A stretch of 64,000 nt of DNA from Chloroflexi bacterium HGW-Chloroflexi-10. GTDB lineage: Bacteria; Chloroflexota; Anaerolineae; Anaerolineales; Anaerolineaceae. Made by a program: the position numbers and the translations under genes. Below, piece after piece: positions 41,638-50,789 of the stretch (position 1 is its first letter; every line of letters begins with the position of its first letter). The notes beneath the pieces were generated by a model that was not told the DNA's origin, searched no databases, and saw only the letters and a list, made by a program, of their open reading frames with translations. Location: NCBI GenBank assembly GCA_002840755.1, contig PHBZ01000017.1, positions 41,435 to 105,434 on the forward strand, written 5' to 3'.

Positions 41638-41871
41638 TCACTCAGTCCATTGGCTTGTGTTTCGCCTGACAAGAGCCTGCATATCCGGGCTGATTTTTTT
41701 TACAAAACCTTTTTCGACCAGTTTGTCCAGAGCAAAATAGATAGGACCAAAAGCGATGGATGTCCAATCACTCATGTGTTCTTCTATTACTTGTTTAATT
41801 TCATAGCCGTATAGTGGGCGATCACGCAACAGACCCAAGATTACCAAGCGTACGATCATATTTGACGCCAA
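41638..41871 (-). pseudogene. truncated PadR family regulator
   Basis: 77 residues containing only the PadR winged helix (L-L-R-D-R-P-L-Y-G-Y-E-I-K-Q-V-I-E through L-V-E-K-G-F-V-K-K). The usual wing (E-G-N-R-P-S-K) and the C-terminal dimerisation half, ~100 residues, are missing. The frame after the A8 run becomes unrelated sequence. No downstream frame restores PadR-like residues. It may be a remnant or carry a base error at the A8. Confidence 0.6.
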
Positions 41872-41971
41872 TGTATTGTCTGTCGTATATTCTGGCTTGT
41901 ATATATTATTCTGTTAAGTTTTTAAAATGATTGTATGATCTCAATAAAATAGGGTTGAGGGTGTTTTGATT

Positions 41972-44719
41972 TTACACGTCATGTAGATGTGGATTCAACA
42001 GTCGATTGAGAGTAAACCCAAGCATCACAAATGCAAGACCGGTTAGAAGCATTAATGCGATGGGTTCCAAGACCCAAAAGCGTGAGCCATAGGCTGCACC
42101 GTAGCGCAAGGCGGAATAAATGACTCTTCCCCAGGTAGGATAGCGCGGATCGCTGATATTAAAAATAGCCAACGTGGCTTCCAGGAAAACCAGACTCGGG
42201 ATTAATGTAATAATTTGCGGAATGACAACCGGTAATATTCGCGGAATCATGTAGCGGGAGATAATTCTCCAGTTACTGGCACCATACGCCCTGGCAGCCT
42301 CAATGAAACCGGCTTCTTTAACCTGTAAAAAAGCAGCACGAAATGCTTTGGTAGGGCTACCTAATACGTTCAAGAGAATGATCAGACCAAGAACCAACCA
42401 CAAATTAAAGAAATAGTAAGCATATAGCAGTACACCGATCGCCATGATCGGGATGATCAGATTAGCTTCAATTGCCCGTTGGATTAATTCATCAACCCAG
42501 CCTCCCCGCCAGGCACTCGCAGCCGCAATAAATAAAGAAGCAAGAGTGGTTATGACAGATCCCAGCACGCCGATTAAAAGCGCAAAAGGGAGCCCCCAGA
42601 GTACCGGCACGATCAGGTCCCGGCGCATGTTATCCGTTCCGCCCCAACCTTCCACTAACCCAAAAATGACCATTTTAGCATCCAGGTCGGAATCCTGTTC
42701 GAACAGAGTACCTTGCAGCCGCAGCGTGTATTTCCCCGGTATAATTTCGGGTTCATCGGCCACCGGGTTGGCGAATAATACATAATATGCTGGCGTCGGG
42801 TAATTACCCGACGTTACAAACCATTTTTTCCAATGCTCATTTGCCTGTACTTCTCGACGGGAAGCAATGTTTTCATCAAAATTATAAGTCATGCTGCGGG
42901 TTACGGCACTGTTCTTTAATCGAAATTCTCTGCCGTCCGGTGTGATCCAGGTAAATGACAAAAATGGTGATTTTTCGATGTATTTTGCCTGTATATACAG
43001 GCCAATCTCACCGGGAAATTCGGTGTAAGGGTAATCGAAAGCGAAATCAATCGATACAAGCGGCATTTCGGGAGTGGCCCGATTAAATTGTTTGACGGCA
43101 GACCCATTACGGCTATCCAAAATGATGGTTTCAGGAAGAGGATCCTTGCGAAACCAGTTTATCCAATGCGGTTGGGCCAGTTTTGCCTTGGTCGGATTTT
43201 CGGTCAGCTTTATAGTGGTCCATTCCCTGCCGACAGTTTTATAAGGAATGAATATGACCACCGCGATTGAAATTAATATCAGGTACAAGACCATGACCAA
43301 TCCCAAATATGATCCCGGTGACCGGTAGATTTCCGCCAGTGTTAATTGGAAATCAGCGCGAAAATTAACCAGGGTTTGTTTCAATGTGGCTATAGAAAAG
43401 CGGATTGCAAGAGGTTCTGTGTGCCTTTTGGGCTGTGAGAGTCTGGTTTTCGTGGGTTGAGTGCGTTCCAAGGATTGGCTGAGTTGGGCATGTTGTTTGC
43501 TGAACAGCCTTTTCAGAAGGTGCGGCCTTGAATTCGCCGCCTTCCTTAAGTTTTTGTAGGTTGTTTGTTCCTGAGATTCGATTCGAATACGGGGATCGAC
43601 CAATATATACAAAAATTCCAGCAGTAATACGGTAATGCCCAGAATATAGGCAAACAACACCACGATTCCGATTACCAGGCTCATTTCTCCGCGGTACATC
43701 GCTTCACCATGAAAATTGGGCAGGGCATCTACATATAATTTGCCGATGCCCGGCCACTGGAAGAAGAATTCCAATGCGGTGATTGTTTGCCAGAATCCAA
43801 CCAGGGTCATTGCAAAGCTGGTAAGCATATAAGGTAACACCGGCCTAAGGATGTATTTGCTTTCGATGGTCCGCTTTTTTAGTCCCATCGATTTTGCCAA
43901 AGTGACATAATCCTCATCAGAATAGATCAACAAAAATGTTCGCCAATTGAAGATCAGTTGAAAAACAAGACTCAGCACAATTGCGATAACCGGTAGGACC
44001 AGATGGTAAGCAACGGTTTTAATAGTTTCCCAGCGGGATACTGGCGGCATCAACCCATACATGGAGCCGGCTGGAAATAATTTTAATTCAACAGCGAAGA
44101 TCACCACTAACAGAACACCCAGTACCCAGCTTGGGACAGAAGAAATTGGGGTAAGAAATCCAATCAGTTTATCCAGCCATTTACCTTCGCGCTGGCTCAA
44201 GTGGAGTGCGACAGGGATGCCGATCAGTATCAACAATAAGTATGCAGAACCAGATAACAGCATTGTATTGGGCAGCCGTGACAAAATGATGTCGCGGCTG
44301 TTCAATGTGCTGACCTCCCCCGCGCTTGTTTGGATATACATGTGGAACTTTCTCTGATCCCAAACATCACCTAAATTGAGCGTCAGGGCTTTATAGGTAT
44401 AAAGCAGATGTTTGGGCCAAAAAGAAAGGGTAAGCCCTTCTGCCTCTTCCAGTTCTCGACGCATTGTATCCAAATCAACCGGAGAGTCATTCTCATAACC
44501 GATGTAAATCAATTGCCGGTCAATGCGCTCGCGTGCAATTCTATCCACCATGCCGCCATGGTTGGCGATAATAACGGTGAAAAATACGCCGATCACAATG
44601 GTCAGCAGGATAGAAAAAATGCGCCTGAATAAATAACGCAAAATTCTCACTAACGGATTTTTTGTCAGGTTAGAAAGGGGATTAGCCAAATTATTAATGT
44701 TGTTGGATTCAGGTTTCAT
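41972..44719 (-). CDS. fused ABC permease, DppB-like plus DppC-like in one chain
   Basis: A 915-residue protein that joins both permeases of an oligopeptide/nickel-type importer. Residues ~25-370 are DppB-like, with an EAA-type loop K-S-M-G-L-K-K-R-T-I and a conserved R-P-V-L-P. A ~95-residue cytoplasmic linker follows. Helix ~470-490 and an extra extracytoplasmic domain (~495-690) come next. The DppC-like half (~695-915) has its own E-A-A-R-A-Y-G-A-S-N-W. The usual family members are ~310-residue separate proteins. No binding protein or ATPase lies near, so this is an orphan. AGGTAGAATCA precedes the ATG. Confidence 0.9.
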   Translation of the reverse strand: MKPESNNINNLANPLSNLTKNPLVRILRYLFRRIFSILLTIVIGVFFTVIIANHGGMVDRIARERIDRQLIYIGYENDSPVDLDTMRRELEEAEGLTLSFWPKHLLYTYKALTLNLGDVWDQRKFHMYIQTSAGEVSTLNSRDIILSRLPNTMLLSGSAYLLLILIGIPVALHLSQREGKWLDKLIGFLTPISSVPSWVLGVLLVVIFAVELKLFPAGSMYGLMPPVSRWETIKTVAYHLVLPVIAIVLSLVFQLIFNWRTFLLIYSDEDYVTLAKSMGLKKRTIESKYILRPVLPYMLTSFAMTLVGFWQTITALEFFFQWPGIGKLYVDALPNFHGEAMYRGEMSLVIGIVVLFAYILGITVLLLEFLYILVDPRIRIESQEQTTYKNLRKAANSRPHLLKRLFSKQHAQLSQSLERTQPTKTRLSQPKRHTEPLAIRFSIATLKQTLVNFRADFQLTLAEIYRSPGSYLGLVMVLYLILISIAVVIFIPYKTVGREWTTIKLTENPTKAKLAQPHWINWFRKDPLPETIILDSRNGSAVKQFNRATPEMPLVSIDFAFDYPYTEFPGEIGLYIQAKYIEKSPFLSFTWITPDGREFRLKNSAVTRSMTYNFDENIASRREVQANEHWKKWFVTSGNYPTPAYYVLFANPVADEPEIIPGKYTLRLQGTLFEQDSDLDAKMVIFGLVEGWGGTDNMRRDLIVPVLWGLPFALLIGVLGSVITTLASLFIAAASAWRGGWVDELIQRAIEANLIIPIMAIGVLLYAYYFFNLWLVLGLIILLNVLGSPTKAFRAAFLQVKEAGFIEAARAYGASNWRIISRYMIPRILPVVIPQIITLIPSLVFLEATLAIFNISDPRYPTWGRVIYSALRYGAAYGSRFWVLEPIALMLLTGLAFVMLGFTLNRLLNPHLHDV

Positions 44720-45087
44720 TGATTCTACCTAATTATTTATCGATAGTGGTTGACCGGTATGATCCCATAGTCATCTGTGTTGATTGTTCCAGGTGTATAA
44801 AAAAAGAATGTATAAAAGGAGGTTGGAGTATTGGACAGGATGATGAGGAATAGATTGTTTTCTTGGGGCAGAAATGAAGGATTCCCCAATTTTATTCCTT
44901 ATTAATTTAACGATCACTTATCTTTATGATTTTATCCGATATGGTTTGATAAATCACTTGCACGACTGTACAGTATTTTTCTCTTTCACTTCCGGAAAAA
45001 GCAAATAGCTCTAAATCTCGAGTTTATCAATCAACTTCATGAATCTATTTGAGATAACAGCCGTGACCGGCTCAGAGGGATTTGTGG

Positions 45088-45093
45088 TATAAT
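45088..45093 (+). promoter_or_regulatory. promoter of the carD transcript (-10 TATAAT)
   Basis: TATAAT at 45088-45093, with a -35-like GTGACC about 18-19 bases upstream, would start transcription near 45100, leaving a ~95-base leader before the CarD gene. Confidence 0.5.
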
Positions 45094-45095
45094 AA

Positions 45096-45157
45096 GATCA
45101 AATATCTTAGGATAGTGATTTGATCCGGCCAATCCTTTTATAGGGTTGGCCTTTTTT
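45096..45157 (+). terminator. leader hairpins with terminator upstream of carD (attenuator-like)
   Basis: An 8-base perfect hairpin GATCAAAT/ATTTGATC (45096-45103, 45118-45125) is followed at once by a 9-base stem GGCCAATCC with 45143-45151 and a T7 run. This is a full intrinsic terminator placed inside the leader, before the carD start at 45194. It could attenuate the gene or end a small RNA. Confidence 0.6.
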
Positions 45158-45193
45158 TGTTATTTTTTCAACATGTCGAGACAGGAGACGCAA

Positions 45194-45691
45194 ATGGACT
45201 TCCAAATTGGTGATCCCGTTATTCACTGGAAATATGGTTTTGGGGAGATCGTGGGTGTGGAAGAGCGGTCTTTAACAAACGAGAAGATGGTTTACTACGT
45301 GGTGCAAATTCAGGATATATCGGTCTGGGTTCCAGCTGATAGTAATATTATGAATCGATTACGTCCTCCGACTTCGAAGCGTGATTTTAAAAAGTTGTTT
45401 GTTATTTTGAGCGCACCGGGCGAGTCCCTTTCGGATGATCGTTTCGAACGAAAAAATCAATTGCGTAAGAATTTGGAAGACGGTAAAGCCGAAGCCGTTT
45501 GCCAGGTGATCCGCGATCTTACCTTTTACGAACAGAGAAAACGGCTGAATGACGACGATAAAAATATTATGAAACGCGCCTGGAGTTCGCTTTGCAGTGA
45601 ATGGGGCTTTTCAATGTCTGTGCCATTGGCTCAGGTGGAAAATGAATTGCATCAATTGTTGAAGCCGCCAGTTGAAAGTATTGCCAGTTAA
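45194..45691 (+). CDS. CarD family transcriptional regulator
   Basis: A 165-residue protein. The start at 45194 has GGAGACGCAA before it. Residues 1-60 form the CarD/CdnL/TRCF RNA-polymerase-interaction domain (F-Q-I-G-D-P-V-I-H-W-K-Y-G-F-G-E-I-V-G). A helical C-terminal domain with an exposed Trp (A-W-S-S-L-C-S-E-W) follows. CarD binds the beta subunit and stabilises open promoters, so it affects rRNA and stress transcription. Its own terminator follows at 45715-45748. Confidence 0.9.
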   Translation: MDFQIGDPVIHWKYGFGEIVGVEERSLTNEKMVYYVVQIQDISVWVPADSNIMNRLRPPTSKRDFKKLFVILSAPGESLSDDRFERKNQLRKNLEDGKAEAVCQVIRDLTFYEQRKRLNDDDKNIMKRAWSSLCSEWGFSMSVPLAQVENELHQLLKPPVESIAS

Positions 45692-45714
45692 AACGATTTT
45701 CCAATAAGAAGTTG

Positions 45715-45748
45715 GGCCAGGCAGAATTTTTGCCTGGTCTCTTTTTTT
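45715..45748 (+). terminator. terminator after carD
   Basis: A 9-base stem (45715-45723 with 45731-45739) is followed by CT and a T7 run. Confidence 0.85.
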
Positions 45749-45783
45749 AAGAAGCACTATTTACTCATTCATTCTTATTGACT

Positions 45784-45834
45784 TTATGAACAATGTTCAT
45801 TATAATACGAATCTATAATGAACATTGTTCATAA
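45784..45834. promoter_or_regulatory. 21-base inverted repeat operator before the TetR gene
   Basis: Two perfect 21-base arms, 45784-45804 and 45814-45834, are separated by 9 bases. Each arm holds GAACAATGTTC or its complement, so each is itself a near-palindrome. It lies 20-70 bases before the TetR-type gene and is its probable autoregulatory operator. Confidence 0.7.
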
Positions 45835-45867
45835 TAGATTCGTCCGATATCCAGTATGGAGATTATT

Positions 45868-46470
45868 GTGCCAAAAATTCTGCCCGATATTCAGAACAGG
45901 ATTCTCGCTATTGCGGAAAACCATTTCAAGGATTTTGGTTTTGAGAAAACGGATATGCGCCAGATTGCAACCGAAGCGGAGATTGCAATCGGTACGATTT
46001 ATATTCATTTTCAAAATAAAGAAGAACTTTATCTTCAAGTAATTGAGCGGCATTGGAGAAACACACTTGAAAAAATTGAGGCCATCTCTAAACAAGAGGC
46101 GGATGAAAAGCAATTATTAAGTCTAATCTTGCAGCAATTGGTGCAAGACATGACCGATCGTAAATCAGTTAATAGCTTGTGGATGGAGGTCGGCGCAATT
46201 CATCACCAGAAGGGTTTTGATCTGGCTGAAAACAAACATTTTTCCATCAAGCATGATCAAATCTCACAAACGATCAGCAAAATACTGAAGAAAATTGCGG
46301 GTAACAAACCTGGATGTATTCAACCTGATGTATTGGATCAATTGGGCAACTTTGCTTTTGTGATGGTTGTTGATGTTTGCATGCTTGATCCCGTTACTGC
46401 TGCCAGCCGTATTGATCTAATCGCTGATCTGTTGATCACATTTATTGAAAAATCAGGATCATCTCAATAA
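45868..46470 (+). CDS. TetR family transcriptional regulator
   Basis: A 200-residue regulator from GTG 45868, since GGAG lies 6 bases before it; ATG 45856 is an alternative with no ribosome site. The HTH (~8-52) has F-G-F-E-K-T-D-M-R-Q-I-A-T-E-A-E-I and G-T-I-Y-I-H-F-Q-N-K-E-E-L. The C-terminal effector domain is helical and its ligand unknown. A long operator precedes it. A small membrane protein follows 196 bases downstream and could be a target. Confidence 0.9.
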   Translation: MPKILPDIQNRILAIAENHFKDFGFEKTDMRQIATEAEIAIGTIYIHFQNKEELYLQVIERHWRNTLEKIEAISKQEADEKQLLSLILQQLVQDMTDRKSVNSLWMEVGAIHHQKGFDLAENKHFSIKHDQISQTISKILKKIAGNKPGCIQPDVLDQLGNFAFVMVVDVCMLDPVTAASRIDLIADLLITFIEKSGSSQ

Positions 46471-46666
46471 TGCGGGGTTAGAGGCGTTTTGGACGGGGAA
46501 TTTGCCCATCCAAAACACCCTGGTCCCCAATTAATGATAAGAGCAAAAAATCAGAATATTAAAAATCCATAGGAGGCTGCCTGGCTTCCTCCATCGGGAT
46601 GATTGTTAACCTGGTCAACTATGTTTATGAACACTAAAAACTCCAAGAAGGAAAAGGTATATCACT

Positions 46667-46876
46667 ATGAAAAGCATCAACGCGTTATGGAAATACTTAA
46701 AAGATTGGAAGAATTTACTTGCACATGCACTCATTGGGATCACCATCGTTTTGGTAGCACTGGTAGTTCCTGTGGCTCCAATTTATAGAGTACTGATTCT
46801 GGTTTTGGTGGTGGGATTTAATCTCATTAGAATGAATCATGCGAAAAGATTTTTGTCCACCAAGGAACAAGATTAA
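46667..46876 (+). CDS. small two-helix membrane protein
   Basis: 69 residues, with a hydrophobic helix at ~18-40 and another at ~42-56, and a basic N-terminus. AAGGAAAAGG precedes the ATG. No family recognised. A hairpin without a T-run lies at 46486-46516, between it and the TetR gene. Confidence 0.55.
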   Translation: MKSINALWKYLKDWKNLLAHALIGITIVLVALVVPVAPIYRVLILVLVVGFNLIRMNHAKRFLSTKEQD

Positions 46877-46929
46877 ACAGGCAGGGTTGAGAGAAATTTT
46901 CTTTTACGGATGTTGATTATATTGTATAT

Positions 46930-47973
46930 TTAATCGGTTTTTTCTTGAGGGGCAGCGCGTCTGCGTTTCTCGAGATACATTTTTTCATCCGCTTCTCTGA
47001 GTACATCCATTAATGGCCTATGTTGCTCGGCAGTGCTCACGCCAAATGAATACTGGACTGGCGGCCCTGCGTGAACGGCATTATGCTCCTGGAGTACGTG
47101 CTTGAGCCTGCTTAGGGCATCTTCTGCCGCTTTCTTGTCCGTATTGGGCAGGAGTACGGCAAATTCATCCCCGCCGATGCGGGCAATTATATCTTCAGCG
47201 CGGAAGGCCGTTGTCAGTACCTGCGCAACGCGTTTGAGCATCGTATCCCCGGCGGCATGTCCTTCATTATCATTTACTGCTTTCAATTGGTCCAAATCCG
47301 CCATCATGATACTGATGGGGAATTGCCGTCCACGTTCGAGCCGTGCTAAATCTTCTTCAAAAGAGCCGCGATTATACAAACCGGTCAGCGCATCATGGAT
47401 GCTCAGGTATACCAATTGTAATTCTGCCAGCTTGCGCGCCGTGATATCCACTGCCACAACGCGGCATTCCTGCGCGTCCTCAGTAACCCGGGCCTCAATG
47501 TCTACATAAAGCGATTCATCCCCTTCTTTCAGCAATGCTATTTCGCAGGTTTCCCTTGTATGGCTTTCGAACACTTTATCCAGGAAGGTGTTGAAGGTGA
47601 TAAGGGACTCGGCGCAAATGAAAAGCCCGAAGCGACTGTTTATCAATTGGGCGCGATCCTGTCCCAACAACTGCGCGCCGGTCAGGTTTACCTGATGGAT
47701 GGTTCCGATGCGATCCAGCGTAAAATAACCAACCTTGGCGAAGTCGTACAGGTCGGTATATTGACGAAGAAGCTCCTCTACTTCTTCCCTGGAGCGCATC
47801 AGTTCCTCGTTTTGCATCTCCAATTCAATCTGATGTACCTGCAGTTCATAGAGCAAACGCTGCGTTTCAGCCAGTGTTGTTGGATTACGCGTTCCTTCAT
47901 GCTTATTTTTTTTAAGTCGAGCTTCCGCCTGGCGCCGCAGTTCGATGGCATTGGGAATTTTATCAGCTTTCAT
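46930..47973 (-). CDS. PAS-GGDEF diguanylate cyclase
   Basis: A 347-residue cytoplasmic protein. A coiled-coil-like N-terminus (~1-70) leads to a PAS domain (~70-180) and a GGDEF domain (~190-347). The active site is I-G-G-D-E-F and the product-inhibition I-site R-A-E-D lies five residues before it, so it is a live, feedback-inhibited cyclase. It makes c-di-GMP from two GTP. The ATG overlaps the stop of the CheB-CheR gene by 4 bases, and GGAGGGAAATTC lies inside that gene's end, so the two are coupled. Confidence 0.93.
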   Translation of the reverse strand: MKADKIPNAIELRRQAEARLKKNKHEGTRNPTTLAETQRLLYELQVHQIELEMQNEELMRSREEVEELLRQYTDLYDFAKVGYFTLDRIGTIHQVNLTGAQLLGQDRAQLINSRFGLFICAESLITFNTFLDKVFESHTRETCEIALLKEGDESLYVDIEARVTEDAQECRVVAVDITARKLAELQLVYLSIHDALTGLYNRGSFEEDLARLERGRQFPISIMMADLDQLKAVNDNEGHAAGDTMLKRVAQVLTTAFRAEDIIARIGGDEFAVLLPNTDKKAAEDALSRLKHVLQEHNAVHAGPPVQYSFGVSTAEQHRPLMDVLREADEKMYLEKRRRAAPQEKTD

Positions 47974-50789
47974 GAATTTCCCTCCTTCGTCGTTTTCAAA
48001 TCCACACGCACCCGGCGTAGTTCCGCCGTTTGATCCGTGAAGCGTTTTTCCAAAATAGCCTGCGCTTTTTGCAACAATTTTTCTGTTGTTTTGACCGCAT
48101 CCAGTTCCATGGTTTGATCCGTGAAACGGCTCTGCAACACGGAAAGCGCTTCGTTTAAGGTCGTTTCCAATGATTTGGAAGTGGTATTGTCTATAAAAGT
48201 GATGACAACACCGTCGATCTTGTTTTCTATAGTGCGGTATGGCATGATGCGCACAATATACCAGCGCCCGTTGCGCGCAGCGACGGATCTCTCTATAAAG
48301 TTCAGTGACCGAAGCACTTCCTGTGTGTCTTCTGTCATTTCCGGGTAAATCAGGTCGGAAGCGATATCCGTGACCGGTCTGCCTGCATCGCTCGGGATGA
48401 GCTTGATGAGCTTGGCAGCCTGGCTGGTGTAGCGTCGTATATACAGGTTTTCATCCAGGAAGAGAGTGGCGATATCGGTACTGTTTAATAAATTTTTCAT
48501 GTCATTATTGCTGGTTGAGAGATCCAGCAGCTTGGATTGCAATTCCTGGTTGACCGTCTGCAGTTCTTCATTCATTGATTGCATCTCTTCTTTAGAGGTG
48601 GTCAGCTCTTCGTTGGTGGATTGGAGTTCTTCATTGGTGGACTGCATTTCCTCGTTGGCTGATTTGAGTTCTTCCTGGGAGGTCTGCATCTCTTCCTGGG
48701 TGGTATGCAGTCGTTCACGGAGGTGTTGGATTTCCTGCTCCAACTGCAGCATCTGGGCGCTGCTGACCGTTTTGTTTTTGTTTCCCAGCCTGGCGGTGGA
48801 GGGCTTGGTGGTATCGCTAAAGACTATCAGGATTGTTCCTTGAAGCGCATTGGATTCTTCTTGCGGCTGAATGGTTAAATCGATCGCCTGCGTCCCGCCA
48901 TTGGTTCCCACGATCAGGTTTTTAATCGTCACAGTTTTTTTTTCGCGCAGCGCCTTGCGGAAGGCGCTGCTCAGTTCATTGCGGAGTCCTTCCCGCGCCA
49001 TAGCAAAGATATTCCAGTTCACCTTGCCAGACGCCAGTTCAAGGTATTTGCCTGTGCGCCCACTAATGTAGAGAATATCGCCATCCGTATTGACCAGAAC
49101 CGCCGCCGGGGTAAAATGCCGTAAGAGCACTTGATCTGCCAGTGATTGCAGGCTGGGCGCTATTGTTTTTATATCAGGTGGTGAAATTGAATCATCCGCA
49201 CTGCCTGGCGGAGTGGGGAAAAAGGAAGAGGGAAAGTCAATTTGATTCGGTTGCAGGGAAATATCGAGTCGCTGGTAAAAGCGCAGCTTGCCTTCCAGCG
49301 GGGTAAACAGGTGGTTAAAAGTGCCAATGCTTTCGGCGCTGCCCAAAAACAGAATACCACCAGGATTAAGGCAGTAGTAAAAAAGCGGTATGAGTTTCTT
49401 TTGTAGTTCCGGAGCGAGGTAAATGAGCAGATTGCGGCAGATGAGCAGATCCAGCCGGGTGAACGGTGGTTCCATCACCAGGTTTTGTGGTGCAAACACA
49501 ACCATTTCGCGGATCTCTTTGTTTATCCGGAAACCATTTTCTTCCTCAGTAAAGAAACGATGCAAACGTTCCGGGGAGACATCAGCGGCGATGTTGGCGG
49601 GATAGAGACCCTGACGAGCCTTATCAATCGCATCACGGTCCAGATCGGTGGCAAAGATTTGAAGTGAATATTTTTCAGATAGTCTGGTTTGTTCGAGCAT
49701 CTCCCGGAAAAGCATAGCCAGAGAATAGGCCTCCTCCCCGGTAGAACAGCCCGGCGTCCAGGCACGCAGTGTTCCACCGTTTGGGTGAGACGCTATCAGA
49801 ATCGGGAGCACTTCGTTTTTCAATTGTTCCCAGGCTGCCGGGTCCCGGAAGAAATTGGTTACACCGATTAAAAGTTCCTTGAAAAGCAGCTCGATTTCCT
49901 GTGGGTTCTCCTGCAGAAAACGCAGATAATTCGTGATTTTGTCAATTTGGTGAAGACCCATGCGCCGTTCAATGCGGCGGTAAATGGTAGTGCGTTTGTA
50001 TAATGAGAAATCGTGACCGGTCTGCGTTCGAATCAGAATGAAGATCTTTTCCAGGGTGCTCTGATTCTTGTTTTCCTTATTGTTACTATCCTGGATAAGA
50101 ACCGGGCCATTCCGGAGGTAGGTGGTTATCCTGCCAGGCAGGTCTTCCACAGTGTCTACTATATCCGCCAGCCCGGAATCGATGGCGCTGCGCGGCATGC
50201 CGTCGAATTTAGCCGTAGCCGGGGTCTGGACAAATACGACACCGGCTTTTTCTTTTATCGCCCGCAATCCCAGCGTACCATCAGACCCCATACCCGACAG
50301 GATGACGCCCACACTGCGTTCGCCCTGATCGTCCGCCAGACTGCGGAAGAAATAATCAATTGGCAGGCGCAAGCCGCGTGGGGCGGAGGGAGCCATCAGG
50401 TAGAGCGCACCGTGCAGGATGGATAGATCCTTATTGGGCGGAATGACATAGACACTGTTCGGTTCGACCTTCAGGCGGTCTGTAACTTGAATCACGGGCA
50501 TCAAAGTAGCGCGCTGTAAAAGTTCCACCAGGATACCTTTATGGGTGGGGTCCAGGTGCTGAACGATAACAAACGCCATACCGCTTTCCGGAGGCACATT
50601 TTTCAAAAACAGTTCCAGGGCTTCCAGGCCGCCAGCGGAAGCGCCAATGCCAATGATAGGGAATATGTCTTTTGTGCTATTCGATACTGTTTTGGTTTTT
50701 GCAGGTGAAGTTTGTTCGGTTGCACCGAATTCAATGATTTCACCGGTTGTGTCTGACCTGGCAGGTGTGTGGGTAGTTTTCTTTTTCAT
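47970..50789 (-). CDS. CheB-CheR fusion with PAS and coiled coil
   Basis: A 939-residue protein. It has a CheB methylesterase domain (~45-235; S in G-A-S-A-G-G, H in V-Q-H-L-D-P-T-H, D in G-S-D-G-T), then a CheR methyltransferase domain (~250-510; G-C-S-T-G-E-E-A-Y-S as SAM site). A PAS segment follows, then a long coiled coil (~660-770) with repeats E-E-M-Q-S-T-N-E-E-L, and a second PAS. There is no receiver domain or chemoreceptor gene nearby. It may methylate and demethylate a partner to tune the coupled diguanylate cyclase. GGAGAACAGATC precedes the start. Confidence 0.95.
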   Translation of the reverse strand: MKKKTTHTPARSDTTGEIIEFGATEQTSPAKTKTVSNSTKDIFPIIGIGASAGGLEALELFLKNVPPESGMAFVIVQHLDPTHKGILVELLQRATLMPVIQVTDRLKVEPNSVYVIPPNKDLSILHGALYLMAPSAPRGLRLPIDYFFRSLADDQGERSVGVILSGMGSDGTLGLRAIKEKAGVVFVQTPATAKFDGMPRSAIDSGLADIVDTVEDLPGRITTYLRNGPVLIQDSNNKENKNQSTLEKIFILIRTQTGHDFSLYKRTTIYRRIERRMGLHQIDKITNYLRFLQENPQEIELLFKELLIGVTNFFRDPAAWEQLKNEVLPILIASHPNGGTLRAWTPGCSTGEEAYSLAMLFREMLEQTRLSEKYSLQIFATDLDRDAIDKARQGLYPANIAADVSPERLHRFFTEEENGFRINKEIREMVVFAPQNLVMEPPFTRLDLLICRNLLIYLAPELQKKLIPLFYYCLNPGGILFLGSAESIGTFNHLFTPLEGKLRFYQRLDISLQPNQIDFPSSFFPTPPGSADDSISPPDIKTIAPSLQSLADQVLLRHFTPAAVLVNTDGDILYISGRTGKYLELASGKVNWNIFAMAREGLRNELSSAFRKALREKKTVTIKNLIVGTNGGTQAIDLTIQPQEESNALQGTILIVFSDTTKPSTARLGNKNKTVSSAQMLQLEQEIQHLRERLHTTQEEMQTSQEELKSANEEMQSTNEELQSTNEELTTSKEEMQSMNEELQTVNQELQSKLLDLSTSNNDMKNLLNSTDIATLFLDENLYIRRYTSQAAKLIKLIPSDAGRPVTDIASDLIYPEMTEDTQEVLRSLNFIERSVAARNGRWYIVRIMPYRTIENKIDGVVITFIDNTTSKSLETTLNEALSVLQSRFTDQTMELDAVKTTEKLLQKAQAILEKRFTDQTAELRRVRVDLKTTKEGNS

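Larger units (their letters stand above)
44720..45193. other. intergenic region containing the CarD leader
   Basis: The first 340 bases (44720-45060) hold nothing I recognise. The rest contains a promoter, an 8-base hairpin and a terminator-like hairpin ahead of carD (see 45088 and 45096-45157). Confidence 0.5.
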
